A stretch of 64,000 nt of DNA from Salinicola avicenniae. GTDB taxonomy: Bacteria > Pseudomonadota > Gammaproteobacteria > Pseudomonadales > Halomonadaceae. Each line of letters opens with the position of its first letter. The stretch's first letter is position 1. The translations under genes were made by a program, and so were the position numbers. Shown here piece after piece: positions 36,626-45,307 of this stretch. The stretch spans positions 62,001 to 126,000 of the forward strand of contig NZ_JAKQZC010000003.1 of the NCBI RefSeq assembly GCF_023736115.1, given 5' to 3'. Under the pieces are notes generated by a model. That model worked only from the letters and a program-made list of their open reading frames with translations, did not search any database and had not been told where the DNA came from.

Positions 36626-38149
36626 TCAGGACTCCGGCGCCAGCGACGCATTGGGGCGTTCGGCGTCGCACGGGGCCTTCGCTCTTGCGCGCTGCGGTGC
36701 GACGATTGCCAGAAAGCGCGCCAGTGTCGCCTCGCTGGCCGGCCGCGTGACCCGCGAGACCACCACGAACAGCGGGAGGTTGACGATCAGCCCCCAGGCG
36801 CCGGCGTGCACGCCAAGCGGGTTCGACCACACCACGGTGAACAGGGCGGTGACGACAAAGCCGCTGACCAGGCCGCAGAGCACACCGGCTCGGGTTGCCC
36901 GCGGCCATATGAACAGGCCGATGAACGCCGGCAGCATCTGCGCGGCAAAACCGAGCCCCACCAGCAGTATCATGATCAGGTTGCCCGGGTTCGTGGTCGC
37001 CACCGGCCCCACGATCAGCAGCATGATCGGGAAGATCATGTAGCGCGCCAGCTGGCCGGTGCGTCGTTCCGAGAGCTTCAGCAGCGGACGGATCACGTCG
37101 CGGGTCCAGGTCAGCGCGGTGCCGTGGATGTAGGGCTCGCTGGAAGACATCGCGGCGGCCAGGGTGCCGGCGCCGAGCAGCCCGACCAGCACCGAGGGCA
37201 TCTGCTGGAAGGCGAGCTGCAGTGCCACGGTGTCGGCGCGGTCCAGATTCGGCAGCGAAAAGATGCCGATGAAGCCGACTACCACCATCGGCAGGATGAC
37301 GAAGTAGTAGGTCGGCAGCCAGCTGGCGCTGCGACGGATGCTTTGGGCCGAATCCGCACTCATCCACTGTAGCCACACCGGCTGCTGAAACGACACCATC
37401 GAGACCAGGATCGATGAGGTCCAGAAGGCGAAGCTCATGTCGCCGAGCCCACCCGGCAGGGTCAGAAAATCGGGGCGCGTGTCGCGGACGCGTTCGAAGA
37501 CGCCGCCGAACCACCAGTCGCCGGTCATCTGATGGGCTGCCCACAGCCCGATGACCCACGCGACCACCAGCATCAGCCCGCCCTGAAACGCGTTGGTGAC
37601 GCCGATGGCACGCTGGCCGCTGAGGAAGAGATAGATCGAGATCGTGCCCAGGACCAGCCAGACGTTGAGCGTGAAGGGCAGGGCGCCACCGCTCATCACC
37701 TCGAGGATGTAGGCGGCGCCGATGGTTTGCAGGATCGCGTAGGCGAGTGCGCCGATCGACATCACCAGCGAGGTCAGCGCGCCGAGCAACGGGCTTTCGA
37801 AACGATCCGCGACCGCTTGGGCCTGTGTCACATGGCCGAGTTTGGCGCCGAAGGCCCAGACGCGCGGCCCGCAGTACCAGGCCAGCAGCGCCAGATAGCT
37901 CAGGTAGATGATCACGTAGAAGACCGGGACGCCCTTGCTCCAGGCCCAACCGGGAGCGCCCATGAAGGTATAGGCGCTGATGCTGCCCGCGCCCATCAGC
38001 AGATACATCACCAGCGGCCCCATGCTGCGCCCGGCCACGCCCCATTGCTCGAGACTGTCCATGCGATGGCTGCCGCGAGCACGTACGCCCAGCCATAGCG
38101 CAATGACCACATAGGCGAGCGTCATCGCCAGCGGTAGGGGATCACTCAT
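36626..38149 (-). CDS. Sodium:solute symporter (SSS family)
   Basis: 507 aa with about 13 membrane helices. SSS features include LEQWGVAGRSMGPLVMYLLM at the first loop, LGAGTLAAAMSSSEPYIHGT (the sodium-site serine region) and FIGLFIWPRATRAGVLCG. ATG 38149 overlaps the stop of the small DUF3311-type gene by 8 bp, so the two are coupled. The amidase upstream suggests the substrate may be an amide, ureide or resulting carboxylate; that is inference only. Confidence 0.9.
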   Translation of the reverse strand: MSDPLPLAMTLAYVVIALWLGVRARGSHRMDSLEQWGVAGRSMGPLVMYLLMGAGSISAYTFMGAPGWAWSKGVPVFYVIIYLSYLALLAWYCGPRVWAFGAKLGHVTQAQAVADRFESPLLGALTSLVMSIGALAYAILQTIGAAYILEVMSGGALPFTLNVWLVLGTISIYLFLSGQRAIGVTNAFQGGLMLVVAWVIGLWAAHQMTGDWWFGGVFERVRDTRPDFLTLPGGLGDMSFAFWTSSILVSMVSFQQPVWLQWMSADSAQSIRRSASWLPTYYFVILPMVVVGFIGIFSLPNLDRADTVALQLAFQQMPSVLVGLLGAGTLAAAMSSSEPYIHGTALTWTRDVIRPLLKLSERRTGQLARYMIFPIMLLIVGPVATTNPGNLIMILLVGLGFAAQMLPAFIGLFIWPRATRAGVLCGLVSGFVVTALFTVVWSNPLGVHAGAWGLIVNLPLFVVVSRVTRPASEATLARFLAIVAPQRARAKAPCDAERPNASLAPES

Positions 38150-38420
38150 GGGAGGTTGCCTCCGTCACCGAGCTAGCCTCGGGGTGGGCGTTGGCAATGG
38201 CGTCGGGCAATGGCAGCAGCCGATTGCCCAGTAGCATGACCGCCGTGCTGGCGATGACGATCAGGCAGGCCCAGGCACCCAGCATTGGCAGGCCCAGCAC
38301 CAGCGCGGCCTGGTTGACCAGCAGCACGGTCGGCCATAGCCCGGCCAGGATCACCAGCACGAACAGGGCCAGCACCAGCCTGCCGGCAGCAGTGGCGGGA
38401 AGAATCGGTCGTTGGTTCAT
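38142..38420 (-). CDS. Small two-helix membrane protein (DUF3311-like), SSS symporter partner
   Basis: 92 aa from ATG 38420 (GGAGCGAG upstream; a TTG one codon earlier also possible). Two hydrophobic segments, LVLALFVLVILAGLWPTVLL and a second around AWACLIVIASTAVMLLG, with a polar C-terminal tail. Small proteins of this kind are commonly encoded just before SSS symporters and overlap them, as here. They may be accessory subunits, but no mechanism is established. Confidence 0.75.
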   Translation of the reverse strand: MNQRPILPATAAGRLVLALFVLVILAGLWPTVLLVNQAALVLGLPMLGAWACLIVIASTAVMLLGNRLLPLPDAIANAHPEASSVTEATSHE

Positions 38421-38474
38421 CAACTCGCTCCAGCGTCTTGTTGTTGTCAGGATACCTGTCTGCGGCGCCGACGT

Positions 38475-39866
38475 TCAGCGTTGCGGTGGCTGTGGCCACT
38501 GACGAATCGGCCCGCGCCAGGTTTCGAAGGCATGGGCCAGCTGCAACACGCGTTGGTCTTCGAAGCGTGGGCCGATCAGTTGGACGCCGAGTGGTAGCCC
38601 CTCGTGGCTGAAGCCCGCATTGATCGACACTGCCGGCTGTTCCCCCATGTTCCACGGTAGCGTGAAACCGAGATGTTCGAACGGCTGCGCCGGATCATTG
38701 GAAGGGTGGCCGTATTCTGCGGGAAAGGTATGGATCGGTGTCGTCGGAGAGAGAATGGCATCGACGCTATCGAACGCCGCCTCAGTCGTACGCCGCATGG
38801 CGAAGGTCTGCTCGAACCCGTGGACGGCATCCACGGCACGTAGCTCGGCACCGCGGGCTGCCCACTGCGTGATCATGGGGAAGATGCGGGCGCGTTCAGA
38901 TTCGCTCAGCGTCGCCAGGATCTTCCACTGGCGCGCGCGCCAGAAATTGTCGAGGCCATCGAGCATCTCGCGGGTCATGACCGGTGCGATGGGAATCAGC
39001 GTGGCACCGGCACGCTCGAATAGGGCGGCTGCATCCTCGACGGCGGCAATCAGCTGCGGGTCGACCGGCAGACCGCAGCCGGCGTCGAGCATCACGCCGA
39101 GCTTGAGCCCCTGAAGATCGATCGACAGATCCTGCCAGTCAATGCGGCTCGGCGGCAGCCGGGTCGGGTCGCGCCGATCAGTGCGCGAAAGCGTCGTCAT
39201 CATCAGCACGGCGTCCTCGACCGTGCGGGTCATCGGTCCGGCGCAGCGACCGGTGTAGTACGGGTCGATGGGAATGCGACCCAGCGTCGGCTTGAAGCCG
39301 ACCAGCCCGCACCATGCCGCTGGCAGGCGCACCGAGCCGCCGATATCGGTCCCCACGTGTAGCGGGCCGAGGCCAGCGGCGGCGGCGGCCCCGGCGCCGG
39401 AGCTCGAGCCGCCCGGGTTGGTGTCGAGCTTCCACGGATTGCGCGTCAGGCCGTGAAACGTTGAGACACCGGAGGACATCATGCCGAAATCCGGACAGGT
39501 CGTCTTGGCGAAGATCAGCGCCCGGTCCTCTTTCAGGCGAGCGGCGGGCGGGGCGTCTGCCGTGGCCGGTGTCAGATCGGACACCACGGTCCCTTGCGGG
39601 ATCGGCGTCCCCTCGGTGGCGATCAGTTCCTTGACCGTGACCGGAATGCCGTCGAGCGCGCCTTGAGGCGTGCCTGCCCGCCAGCGTTGGGTCGCTTGTG
39701 CGGCGCCTTCCCGCAGGGTCGCTTCGTCGAGGGCATAGAGCGCATTGATATGCGGCTCCCAGGCGTGGATGTGCGGGATCAGTGCCTCCGCGTAGTCGGT
39801 CGGCGTACAGCGGCCGTCGCGGAATCCCGCCAGCAGTTCGGTGGCGGTTGCCTCTATCAAATCCAT
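38475..39866 (-). CDS. Amidase (amidase signature family)
   Basis: 463 aa from ATG 39866 (GAGG 6 bp upstream; ATG 39878 is the alternative). The Ser-cisSer-Lys triad is visible: Lys in GIPVTVKELIAT, the cis-Ser in NPGGSSSGAGAAAAAGLG and the nucleophile in HVGTDIGGSVRLPAAWC. No signal peptide. The open frame runs far upstream but is low-complexity and overlaps the LysR gene. Hydrolyses an unknown amide in the cytoplasm, probably imported by the linked symporter; GatA is excluded by the lack of gatB/gatC. Confidence 0.9.
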   Translation of the reverse strand: MDLIEATATELLAGFRDGRCTPTDYAEALIPHIHAWEPHINALYALDEATLREGAAQATQRWRAGTPQGALDGIPVTVKELIATEGTPIPQGTVVSDLTPATADAPPAARLKEDRALIFAKTTCPDFGMMSSGVSTFHGLTRNPWKLDTNPGGSSSGAGAAAAAGLGPLHVGTDIGGSVRLPAAWCGLVGFKPTLGRIPIDPYYTGRCAGPMTRTVEDAVLMMTTLSRTDRRDPTRLPPSRIDWQDLSIDLQGLKLGVMLDAGCGLPVDPQLIAAVEDAAALFERAGATLIPIAPVMTREMLDGLDNFWRARQWKILATLSESERARIFPMITQWAARGAELRAVDAVHGFEQTFAMRRTTEAAFDSVDAILSPTTPIHTFPAEYGHPSNDPAQPFEHLGFTLPWNMGEQPAVSINAGFSHEGLPLGVQLIGPRFEDQRVLQLAHAFETWRGPIRQWPQPPQR

Positions 39867-40054
39867 GGGATGCCTCATGGTTCTTGTTGTTAAGGGGAGT
39901 ATCGAGTTTGTTGTTGGAAAAGTGGGCGCGGTCGCCGCGTCTCGCCGCCTAGCATCTCGCCCGGGAGTGAATCGAACCAGTGCCAATTGGCGGGCAGGGT
40001 GCATCGGTTTAGTGTGCACGCTTTCCAGTGATGGGCGTTCCGGCGCGGCCGGCT

Positions 40055-40954
40055 TCAGTCCGAAGCGGTAAGGAGTTGCCGGCGCAGGTGGTCCAGGCAG
40101 GTCTGGCCGGCAAAGCCCAGCGGCCGATACTTGGCGTGACAGACATCCAGCCGCGCGCGCTGCAGATCCGGCTCGGCAAAGGGGATGGAGACCAGATGGC
40201 CCGCTTCGCACAGTCGCGTGGTCGCCATGGTGGGCAGCAGGGCGAGGGCGGCGCCTTCGCAGGCCAATGTCAGCTGCATGCTGAGCGATCCGGTCGTGAA
40301 GCGTGGTGCCAGCGTCAGGCGCCGTTGGCCGACGAGACGCTCTAGGGTCTGGCGCAGCCCGTAGCCGGCCGGCGGCAGGACCAGCGGCTGCTCGATCAGT
40401 TGCTCCAGCGTGATCTCGGGCGCCGCTGCCAGCGGAGCCTCGGGCGCCATGACCACGCTGTGCGGCAGCTGCAGGCTGGTCAGGCGATGGATGTCGTCGT
40501 GGCGCGGCATGAAGAAGCTGACGCCGATGTCGGCGCTGCCTTCGATCAGTGCCTGGGTCACGTCGCTGGCGCTGGCCGTTTCGAGGGTCATGCTGATGCC
40601 GGGGAAGCGCGCGCTGAATTGCGACAGCATCGGGCCCAGGATCCCCTCGAGGATGCCCTCACTGACGCACAGGGTGACATGGCCGGTCTTGAGACCCCGC
40701 AGGTCACCGATGGTCGACTTGACCCGTGCGAGTTGGCGCAGGGTCTGGCCTGCTTGGCCCGCGAGCAGCTCGCCGGCCGCGGTCAGACGAATGCCGCGGG
40801 CGCTGCGCTCGAGAAGCGGGGCGCCGAACTCGTGCTCCAGCTGCGCCAGGTGGCGAGTCAGTGCGGTCGGCGTGATATGAAGCTGATCGGCGGCTTGGCG
40901 GATCGACGTACTGCGCGAGAGCACGCTGAAATAGTGGAGCGCTTTGAGCTGCAT
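40055..40954 (-). CDS. LysR-family transcriptional regulator
   Basis: 299 aa. The winged helix at the N-terminus is LKALHYFSVLSRSTSIRQAA, then ADQLHITPTALTRHLAQLEH; the effector domain starts near GHVTLCVSEGILEGILGPML. It lies 188 bp upstream of the amidase, on the same strand, so it may control the amidase/symporter genes from that gap. Same-strand placement is less usual than the divergent LysR layout. Confidence 0.9.
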   Translation of the reverse strand: MQLKALHYFSVLSRSTSIRQAADQLHITPTALTRHLAQLEHEFGAPLLERSARGIRLTAAGELLAGQAGQTLRQLARVKSTIGDLRGLKTGHVTLCVSEGILEGILGPMLSQFSARFPGISMTLETASASDVTQALIEGSADIGVSFFMPRHDDIHRLTSLQLPHSVVMAPEAPLAAAPEITLEQLIEQPLVLPPAGYGLRQTLERLVGQRRLTLAPRFTTGSLSMQLTLACEGAALALLPTMATTRLCEAGHLVSIPFAEPDLQRARLDVCHAKYRPLGFAGQTCLDHLRRQLLTASD

Positions 40955-41113
40955 GTGAGGTCGTCGACGTCGGGAGGTTGCGCCGTGCGATCGTGCGTCG
41001 GCGTATCCCGCATCTTAGTGGGTTGGGCCGCCGCCTGGCCAACGGGCGACTGTCGGGGGCGGTTGTTTATTGGTCTGCGTCAAGATAATCATCTTTTTTA
41101 TCGCTTTTTGTAG

Positions 41114-41134
41114 GATTTTTAATCGATAAAAATC
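41114..41134. promoter_or_regulatory. AT-rich inverted repeat upstream of ald
   Basis: GATTTTTA (41114-41121), 5-nt spacer ATCGA, TAAAAATC (41127-41134), within a strikingly AT-rich block (about 41085-41165) in an otherwise GC-rich region. A TTATATA promoter-like -10 element follows (about 41137). Likely part of the ald control region; Lrp-type regulators of alanine dehydrogenase bind AT-rich sites, but no Lrp gene is adjacent. Confidence 0.5.
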
Positions 41135-41242
41135 GCTTATATAGGGTTTTATCGTCTTTTTCTGGGCGCTATGCCGTCGTCGCGATAGCTATGCTGTAAT
41201 CCGCTCGATCCCCATTGACCATCCGTGATCGAGGAGGCTGCC

Positions 41243-42361
41243 ATGCGTATCAGCGTACCCCAGGAAATCAAGAACCACGAATATCGCGTCGCCCTGACGC
41301 CGGGCGGCGCACGGGAGCTCGTGGCGCGCGGGCATCAGGTGCTGGTGCAGAGCGGCGCCGGGGACGGCGCCGGCTACCCCGACACGGCCTACCGCGAGGC
41401 GGGTGCCGAGCTGATCGACGACGTCGAAGCGGTCTGGGCGCAAGCCGAGCTGATACTCAAAGTGAAGGAGCCGCAGGCGGAAGAGGTGGCGCGTCTGCAT
41501 TCCGGGCAGACGCTCTTCACCTACCTGCACCTGGCCGCCGAGGAGCCCCTGACGCGAGGGCTGATCGAGAGCGGCGCCACCTGCATCGCCTATGAAACGA
41601 TCACCGACGATCTCGGCGGTCTGCCGCTGCTGGCGCCGATGAGCCGCGTTGCCGGGCGCATGGCGGTACAGGCCGGGGCCCACAGCCTCGAGAAGGCCCA
41701 GGGCGGGGCCGGTATCCTGCTGCCGGGCGTGCCCGGGGTGGCGCCGGCCCGCGTGACCGTGATCGGCGGTGGCGTGGTCGGCGAGAACGCCGCGCGCATG
41801 GCGCTGGGGCTCGGCGCCGAGGTGACGATTCTCGACAAGTCGCTGGCGCGTCTCGAAGTGCTGGACCACCGCTATCAGGGGCAGATCCGTACGGTCTACT
41901 CGACCCGGGAAACGCTCGATGCCGCGGTGCGCGACTCCGACCTGATCATCGGCGCCGTCCTGGTGCCGGGGGCAGCGGCGCCCAAGCTGATTACCCGGGC
42001 GATGCTCGCAGAGATGAAGCCGGGCAGCGTGCTGGTGGATGTCGCGATCGACCAAGGTGGCTGTTTCGAGACTAGCCGGCCGACGACCCACGCCGAGCCG
42101 AGCTACGTGGTCGACGGTATCGTTCACTACTGTGTCGCCAACATGCCGGGCGCCGTGGCGCGCACCTCGACCCAGGCCCTGACCAACGCCACGCTGCCCT
42201 TCGTGCTCGCACTGGCGGACAAAGGCTGGAAGCAGGCCCTCGCCGATGATGTTCATTTCCGCGCCGGGCTCAATGTGCATGCCGGCCGGGTGACCTATGC
42301 CGCAGTGGGTGAAGCATTCGGCATCGATACGTTGACGCCGGCGCAGGCGCTCGAGGGCTGA
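41243..42361 (+). CDS. ald: Alanine dehydrogenase
   Basis: 372 aa from ATG 41243 (GAGGAGG upstream). Starts [20 protein letters not shown]; the catalytic Lys is in [10 protein letters not shown] and His in LFTYLHLA. The NAD site is [20 protein letters not shown], and [16 protein letters not shown] is family-typical. Interconverts L-alanine and pyruvate plus ammonia; supports growth on alanine. It is monocistronic, with trpS following 114 bp later. Confidence 0.95.
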   Translation: MRISVPQEIKNHEYRVALTPGGARELVARGHQVLVQSGAGDGAGYPDTAYREAGAELIDDVEAVWAQAELILKVKEPQAEEVARLHSGQTLFTYLHLAAEEPLTRGLIESGATCIAYETITDDLGGLPLLAPMSRVAGRMAVQAGAHSLEKAQGGAGILLPGVPGVAPARVTVIGGGVVGENAARMALGLGAEVTILDKSLARLEVLDHRYQGQIRTVYSTRETLDAAVRDSDLIIGAVLVPGAAAPKLITRAMLAEMKPGSVLVDVAIDQGGCFETSRPTTHAEPSYVVDGIVHYCVANMPGAVARTSTQALTNATLPFVLALADKGWKQALADDVHFRAGLNVHAGRVTYAAVGEAFGIDTLTPAQALEG

Positions 42362-42475
42362 CGGCGCCGGTCACGGGTTGGTCTTGGGGGCGGGTTCGCC
42401 TTGAAGAAGGTGGCAGGGTAAACTGCCACCGCTTTCTTATCATCCAGCCATTTCCCCAACCGATTCGAAGAGTCC

Positions 42476-43489
42476 ATGAGCCAGCGACGCGTTCTTACCG
42501 GCATCACCACCACGGGTACGCCGCATCTGGGCAACTACGTCGGCGCGATCAAGCCGGCGATTGCCGAAAGTCAGAACCCGGATGTGCAGTCCTACTACTT
42601 TCTCGCTGACCTGCACGCGCTGATCAAGGCGCAGGATCCACAGCGGGTACAGCAGTCGCGGCTCGAGATCGCGGCGACCTGGCTTGCCCTGGGGCTGGAT
42701 ACCGACAATGCCATCTTCTATCGCCAGTCGGACATTCACGAGATTCCGGAGCTGACCTGGCTGCTCTCCTGCGTCTGCGCCAAGGGGCTGATGAACCGTG
42801 CCCACGCCTACAAGGCGGCCGTGGCGGAGAACGAGGAGGGTGGCGTCCCCGATCCGGATCGCGGCATCACCATGGGCCTGTTCGGCTATCCGGTGCTGAT
42901 GGCGGCGGACATCCTGATGTTCAACGCGCACAAGGTGCCGGTCGGGCGTGATCAGATCCAGCACATCGAGATGGCCCGCGACATGGCGGGGCGTTTCAAT
43001 CACATCTACAAGGGTGACTACTTCACGCTGCCGGAAGCGATCGTCGACGAGAAGGTCGAGGTGCTGCGCGGGCTCGACGGACGCAAGATGTCCAAGAGCT
43101 ACGACAACACCATTCCGCTCTTCGTCAGCGAGAAGAAACTCTTGAAGCTGGTGCGCAAGATCAAGACCAACTCGCTGGAGCCGGGCGAACCCAAGGATCC
43201 GGATACCTGCACGCTGTTCCAGATCTATTCGGCCTTTGCCACGGCGGAGGAGAGCGCGGCGATGCGCGGTCGCTACGAAGCGGGTATTGGCTGGGGCGAG
43301 GCCAAGAACGAGGTGTTCGAGTACTTGAACGCCCACCTGCGCGAGCCGCGTGAGCGCTATGAGGCGCTGATGAATGACCCCGGTCATATCGAGCAGGTGC
43401 TGGCCAAGGGGGCCGAGCGAGCTCGGGAGGAGGCCAATGCGCTGATGGAGAAGCTGCGTATTGCCGTCGGCCTGGGACGATTCCAGTAG
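42476..43489 (+). CDS. trpS: Tryptophanyl-tRNA synthetase
   Basis: 337 aa class I synthetase. The HIGH-type motif is [13 protein letters not shown] and the KMSKS loop is [12 protein letters not shown]. Substrate-site residues lie in [20 protein letters not shown]. Charges tRNA-Trp. ATG 42476 follows a GAAGAG site. Followed by a rho-independent terminator at 43552. Confidence 0.97.
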   Translation: MSQRRVLTGITTTGTPHLGNYVGAIKPAIAESQNPDVQSYYFLADLHALIKAQDPQRVQQSRLEIAATWLALGLDTDNAIFYRQSDIHEIPELTWLLSCVCAKGLMNRAHAYKAAVAENEEGGVPDPDRGITMGLFGYPVLMAADILMFNAHKVPVGRDQIQHIEMARDMAGRFNHIYKGDYFTLPEAIVDEKVEVLRGLDGRKMSKSYDNTIPLFVSEKKLLKLVRKIKTNSLEPGEPKDPDTCTLFQIYSAFATAEESAAMRGRYEAGIGWGEAKNEVFEYLNAHLREPRERYEALMNDPGHIEQVLAKGAERAREEANALMEKLRIAVGLGRFQ

Positions 43490-43551
43490 GCGCTCAGGCA
43501 AGCGTCGGTCCGCAGTAGCCCCTCCTCCGGCGCGGCAGGCTGATAGCCAGG

Positions 43552-43588
43552 AAAAGCGTCAGCGATCGACATCGCTGGCGCTTTTTTC
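43552..43588 (+). terminator. Terminator of trpS
   Basis: AAAAGCGTCAGCGAT (43552-43566), loop CGAC, ATCGCTGGCGCTTTT (43571-43585) with one T:G pair, then further Ts. Confidence 0.88.
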
Positions 43589-43720
43589 GATAGAGCCTCT
43601 CCGTTGAGCGCCGCAAGCTGCGGCGCGAATGACCAGACATCGATAGCCGGATCGTTTGTCGCCGGGTCGTTTATAGCCAGAGCCTCTATCGACAGATCGG
43701 ATCGTCGTTTTCGAATGCCT

Positions 43721-43758
43721 GACTAAAAGACTAAAGTATCGACCATTCGATTTTGGTC
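43721..43758. promoter_or_regulatory. Repeats and inverted repeat upstream of the YeeE-family gene
   Basis: GACTAAA occurs twice (43721-43727, 43729-43735), then an inverted repeat GACCA (43741-43745), 8-nt spacer, TGGTC (43754-43758), just before a possible -10 (TCTAAT) and the ATG at 43777. This could be an operator. Pattern only. Confidence 0.35.
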
Positions 43759-43776
43759 TAATAGGGGAGTCCGTTT

Positions 43777-44991
43777 ATGACGACGTTAACTCGCACCTCA
43801 CCGCCGGGTATCGGCCGCCTGTCGCCCAAGGCGTGGGTCGCGGCGCTATTGCTTGGGCTCGGCTCGCTCGCCGTCGGTTTGACCTTCGGTGGGCATCAGG
43901 GCTGGCTGATGCTGGTCGGTGGTGCATTGGGCATCGTGCTCTATCATGCCTCCTTCGGGTTTACCTCGGCCTGGCGTGTGTTCATTACCGAGCGACGCGG
44001 CCGCGGCCTGCGCGCGCAGATGGTGATGCTGGCGCTTGCGGTCGTGCTCTTTCTGCCGGCGCTGGGGGCTGGCACGCTTTTCGGAGAGCCGGTCAGAGGC
44101 TTCGTCTCGCCGATTGGTGTCTCCGTGATCGTCGGTGCCTTTCTGTTCGGTCTCGGCATGCAGCTCGGTGGCGGCTGCGCCTCGGGCACGCTGTTCACGG
44201 TCGGCGGCGGCAACGCGCGTATGGTCATTACGCTGATCTTCTTCATCGTCGGCTCGGTGATCGGTACCGCTCACTTTGCCTGGTGGCAGAGCCTGCCGGC
44301 GTTTCAGCCAACGTCGATGATCGATCTTTTCGGTACCGGTGGCGGCATCGCCGCCAGTCTGTTGCTGTTCGCGGCGATCGCGATGCTGACCGTGGTCATG
44401 GAGAAGCGTCGCCACGGCCAGCTCGAGACGTCGACCGGCACCAGCGCAGGGCCGGGACGCTGGTTGACCGGCCCCTGGCCGATTCTTGCCGGTGCCATCG
44501 GTCTGGCACTGCTCAACTTCCTGACGCTCGCGCTGGCCGGACGCCCCTGGGGGATCACTTCAGCCTTCGCGTTATGGGGCGCCAAGGTCTTCCAGGCGGT
44601 CGGCGGCGACGTGACGGCCTGGGGTTACTGGCAGAACCCAGGCCGGGCGGCCTCGCTCGAGGGCAGTGTGTTCAGCGACGTTACCACGGTGATGAACATC
44701 GGGGTGATTCTGGGTGCCGGCCTGGCGGCGACTCTGGCAGGTCGTTTCGCACCCAGTTTGCGCATCCCGCTGCGCTCGGTGGTTGCCGCCGTCATCGGTG
44801 GACTGTTTCTGGGTTACGGTGCGCGCCTGGCGTTTGGTTGCAACATCGGCGCCTACTTCAGCGGTATTGCGTCCGGTAGCCTGCACGGCTGGCTGTGGCT
44901 GATCGCGGCTTTTGCCGGCAACATGTTCGGCGTCAAGCTGCGCCCGCTTTTCTTCCCGGGGCCGGCTAAAGCCGCCGCCGCCAGCTGCTGA
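43777..44991 (+). CDS. YeeE/YedE-family sulfur (thiosulfate) transporter
   Basis: 404 aa with about 9-10 membrane helices. Two similar halves each carry a conserved Cys motif, GLGMQLGGGCASGTLFTVGG and LAFGCNIGAYFSG, the cysteines that relay thiosulfate in characterised YeeE. The second half also has the ending AFAGNMFGVKLRPLFF. Expected inner-membrane uptake of thiosulfate or a related sulfur species. No TusA/rhodanese partner is adjacent. ATG 43777 after AGGGGAG; a terminator follows. Confidence 0.88.
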   Translation: MTTLTRTSPPGIGRLSPKAWVAALLLGLGSLAVGLTFGGHQGWLMLVGGALGIVLYHASFGFTSAWRVFITERRGRGLRAQMVMLALAVVLFLPALGAGTLFGEPVRGFVSPIGVSVIVGAFLFGLGMQLGGGCASGTLFTVGGGNARMVITLIFFIVGSVIGTAHFAWWQSLPAFQPTSMIDLFGTGGGIAASLLLFAAIAMLTVVMEKRRHGQLETSTGTSAGPGRWLTGPWPILAGAIGLALLNFLTLALAGRPWGITSAFALWGAKVFQAVGGDVTAWGYWQNPGRAASLEGSVFSDVTTVMNIGVILGAGLAATLAGRFAPSLRIPLRSVVAAVIGGLFLGYGARLAFGCNIGAYFSGIASGSLHGWLWLIAAFAGNMFGVKLRPLFFPGPAKAAAASC

Positions 44992-45012
44992 GGCGTATTG
45001 GCAGCCATCAGG

Positions 45013-45037
45013 AAGCCCCGCCCAGGCGGGGCTTTTT
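45013..45037 (+). terminator. Terminator after the YeeE-family gene
   Basis: AAGCCCCGC (45013-45021), loop CCAG, GCGGGGCTT (45026-45034), then TTT. Confidence 0.9.
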
Positions 45038-45113
45038 CGTGGTGGTCATCGGCGTGTCTCATGCCTTCGGATGGCAGGCATCCGACTATTGGCGCGGGCG
45101 GGTTGAGCCTTTG

Positions 45114-45144
45114 GTATGCCACCGCATGACACAAGATGGCATAC
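45114..45144. promoter_or_regulatory. Inverted repeat upstream of malic enzyme gene
   Basis: GTATGCCA (45114-45121), 15-nt spacer, TGGCATAC (45137-45144): a perfect 8-bp repeat with arm centres 23 bp apart, about two helical turns, fitting a dimeric regulator site. It lies about 165 bp before the maeA start. Confidence 0.45.
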
Positions 45145-45307
45145 TGTTCGGCCCTCGATCAGCCATGGGCTGGTTGCGCGTTCGTTCGCTGCCGCTACCG
45201 ACGAGCGAACGTCTCGACAGTGCGCCACGGGCCAGACCGGTGAACGCGGTTCTCGCCCACTCGACCGGCGCCTTCATCCGTTTCGTTGGTTCTACGAGAG
45301 TCGATTC

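Larger units (their letters stand above)
44992..45307 (+). other. Intergenic region before malic enzyme
   Basis: 316 bp holding the YeeE terminator (45013-45037) and an 8-bp inverted repeat (45114-45144). The rest shows no gene or clear promoter. Confidence 0.6.

Noticed and set aside
38475-40211. Amidase read from a start at 40211
   Set aside because: The extra 115 residues are low-complexity and overlap the LysR gene; the family start is at 39866 or 39878.
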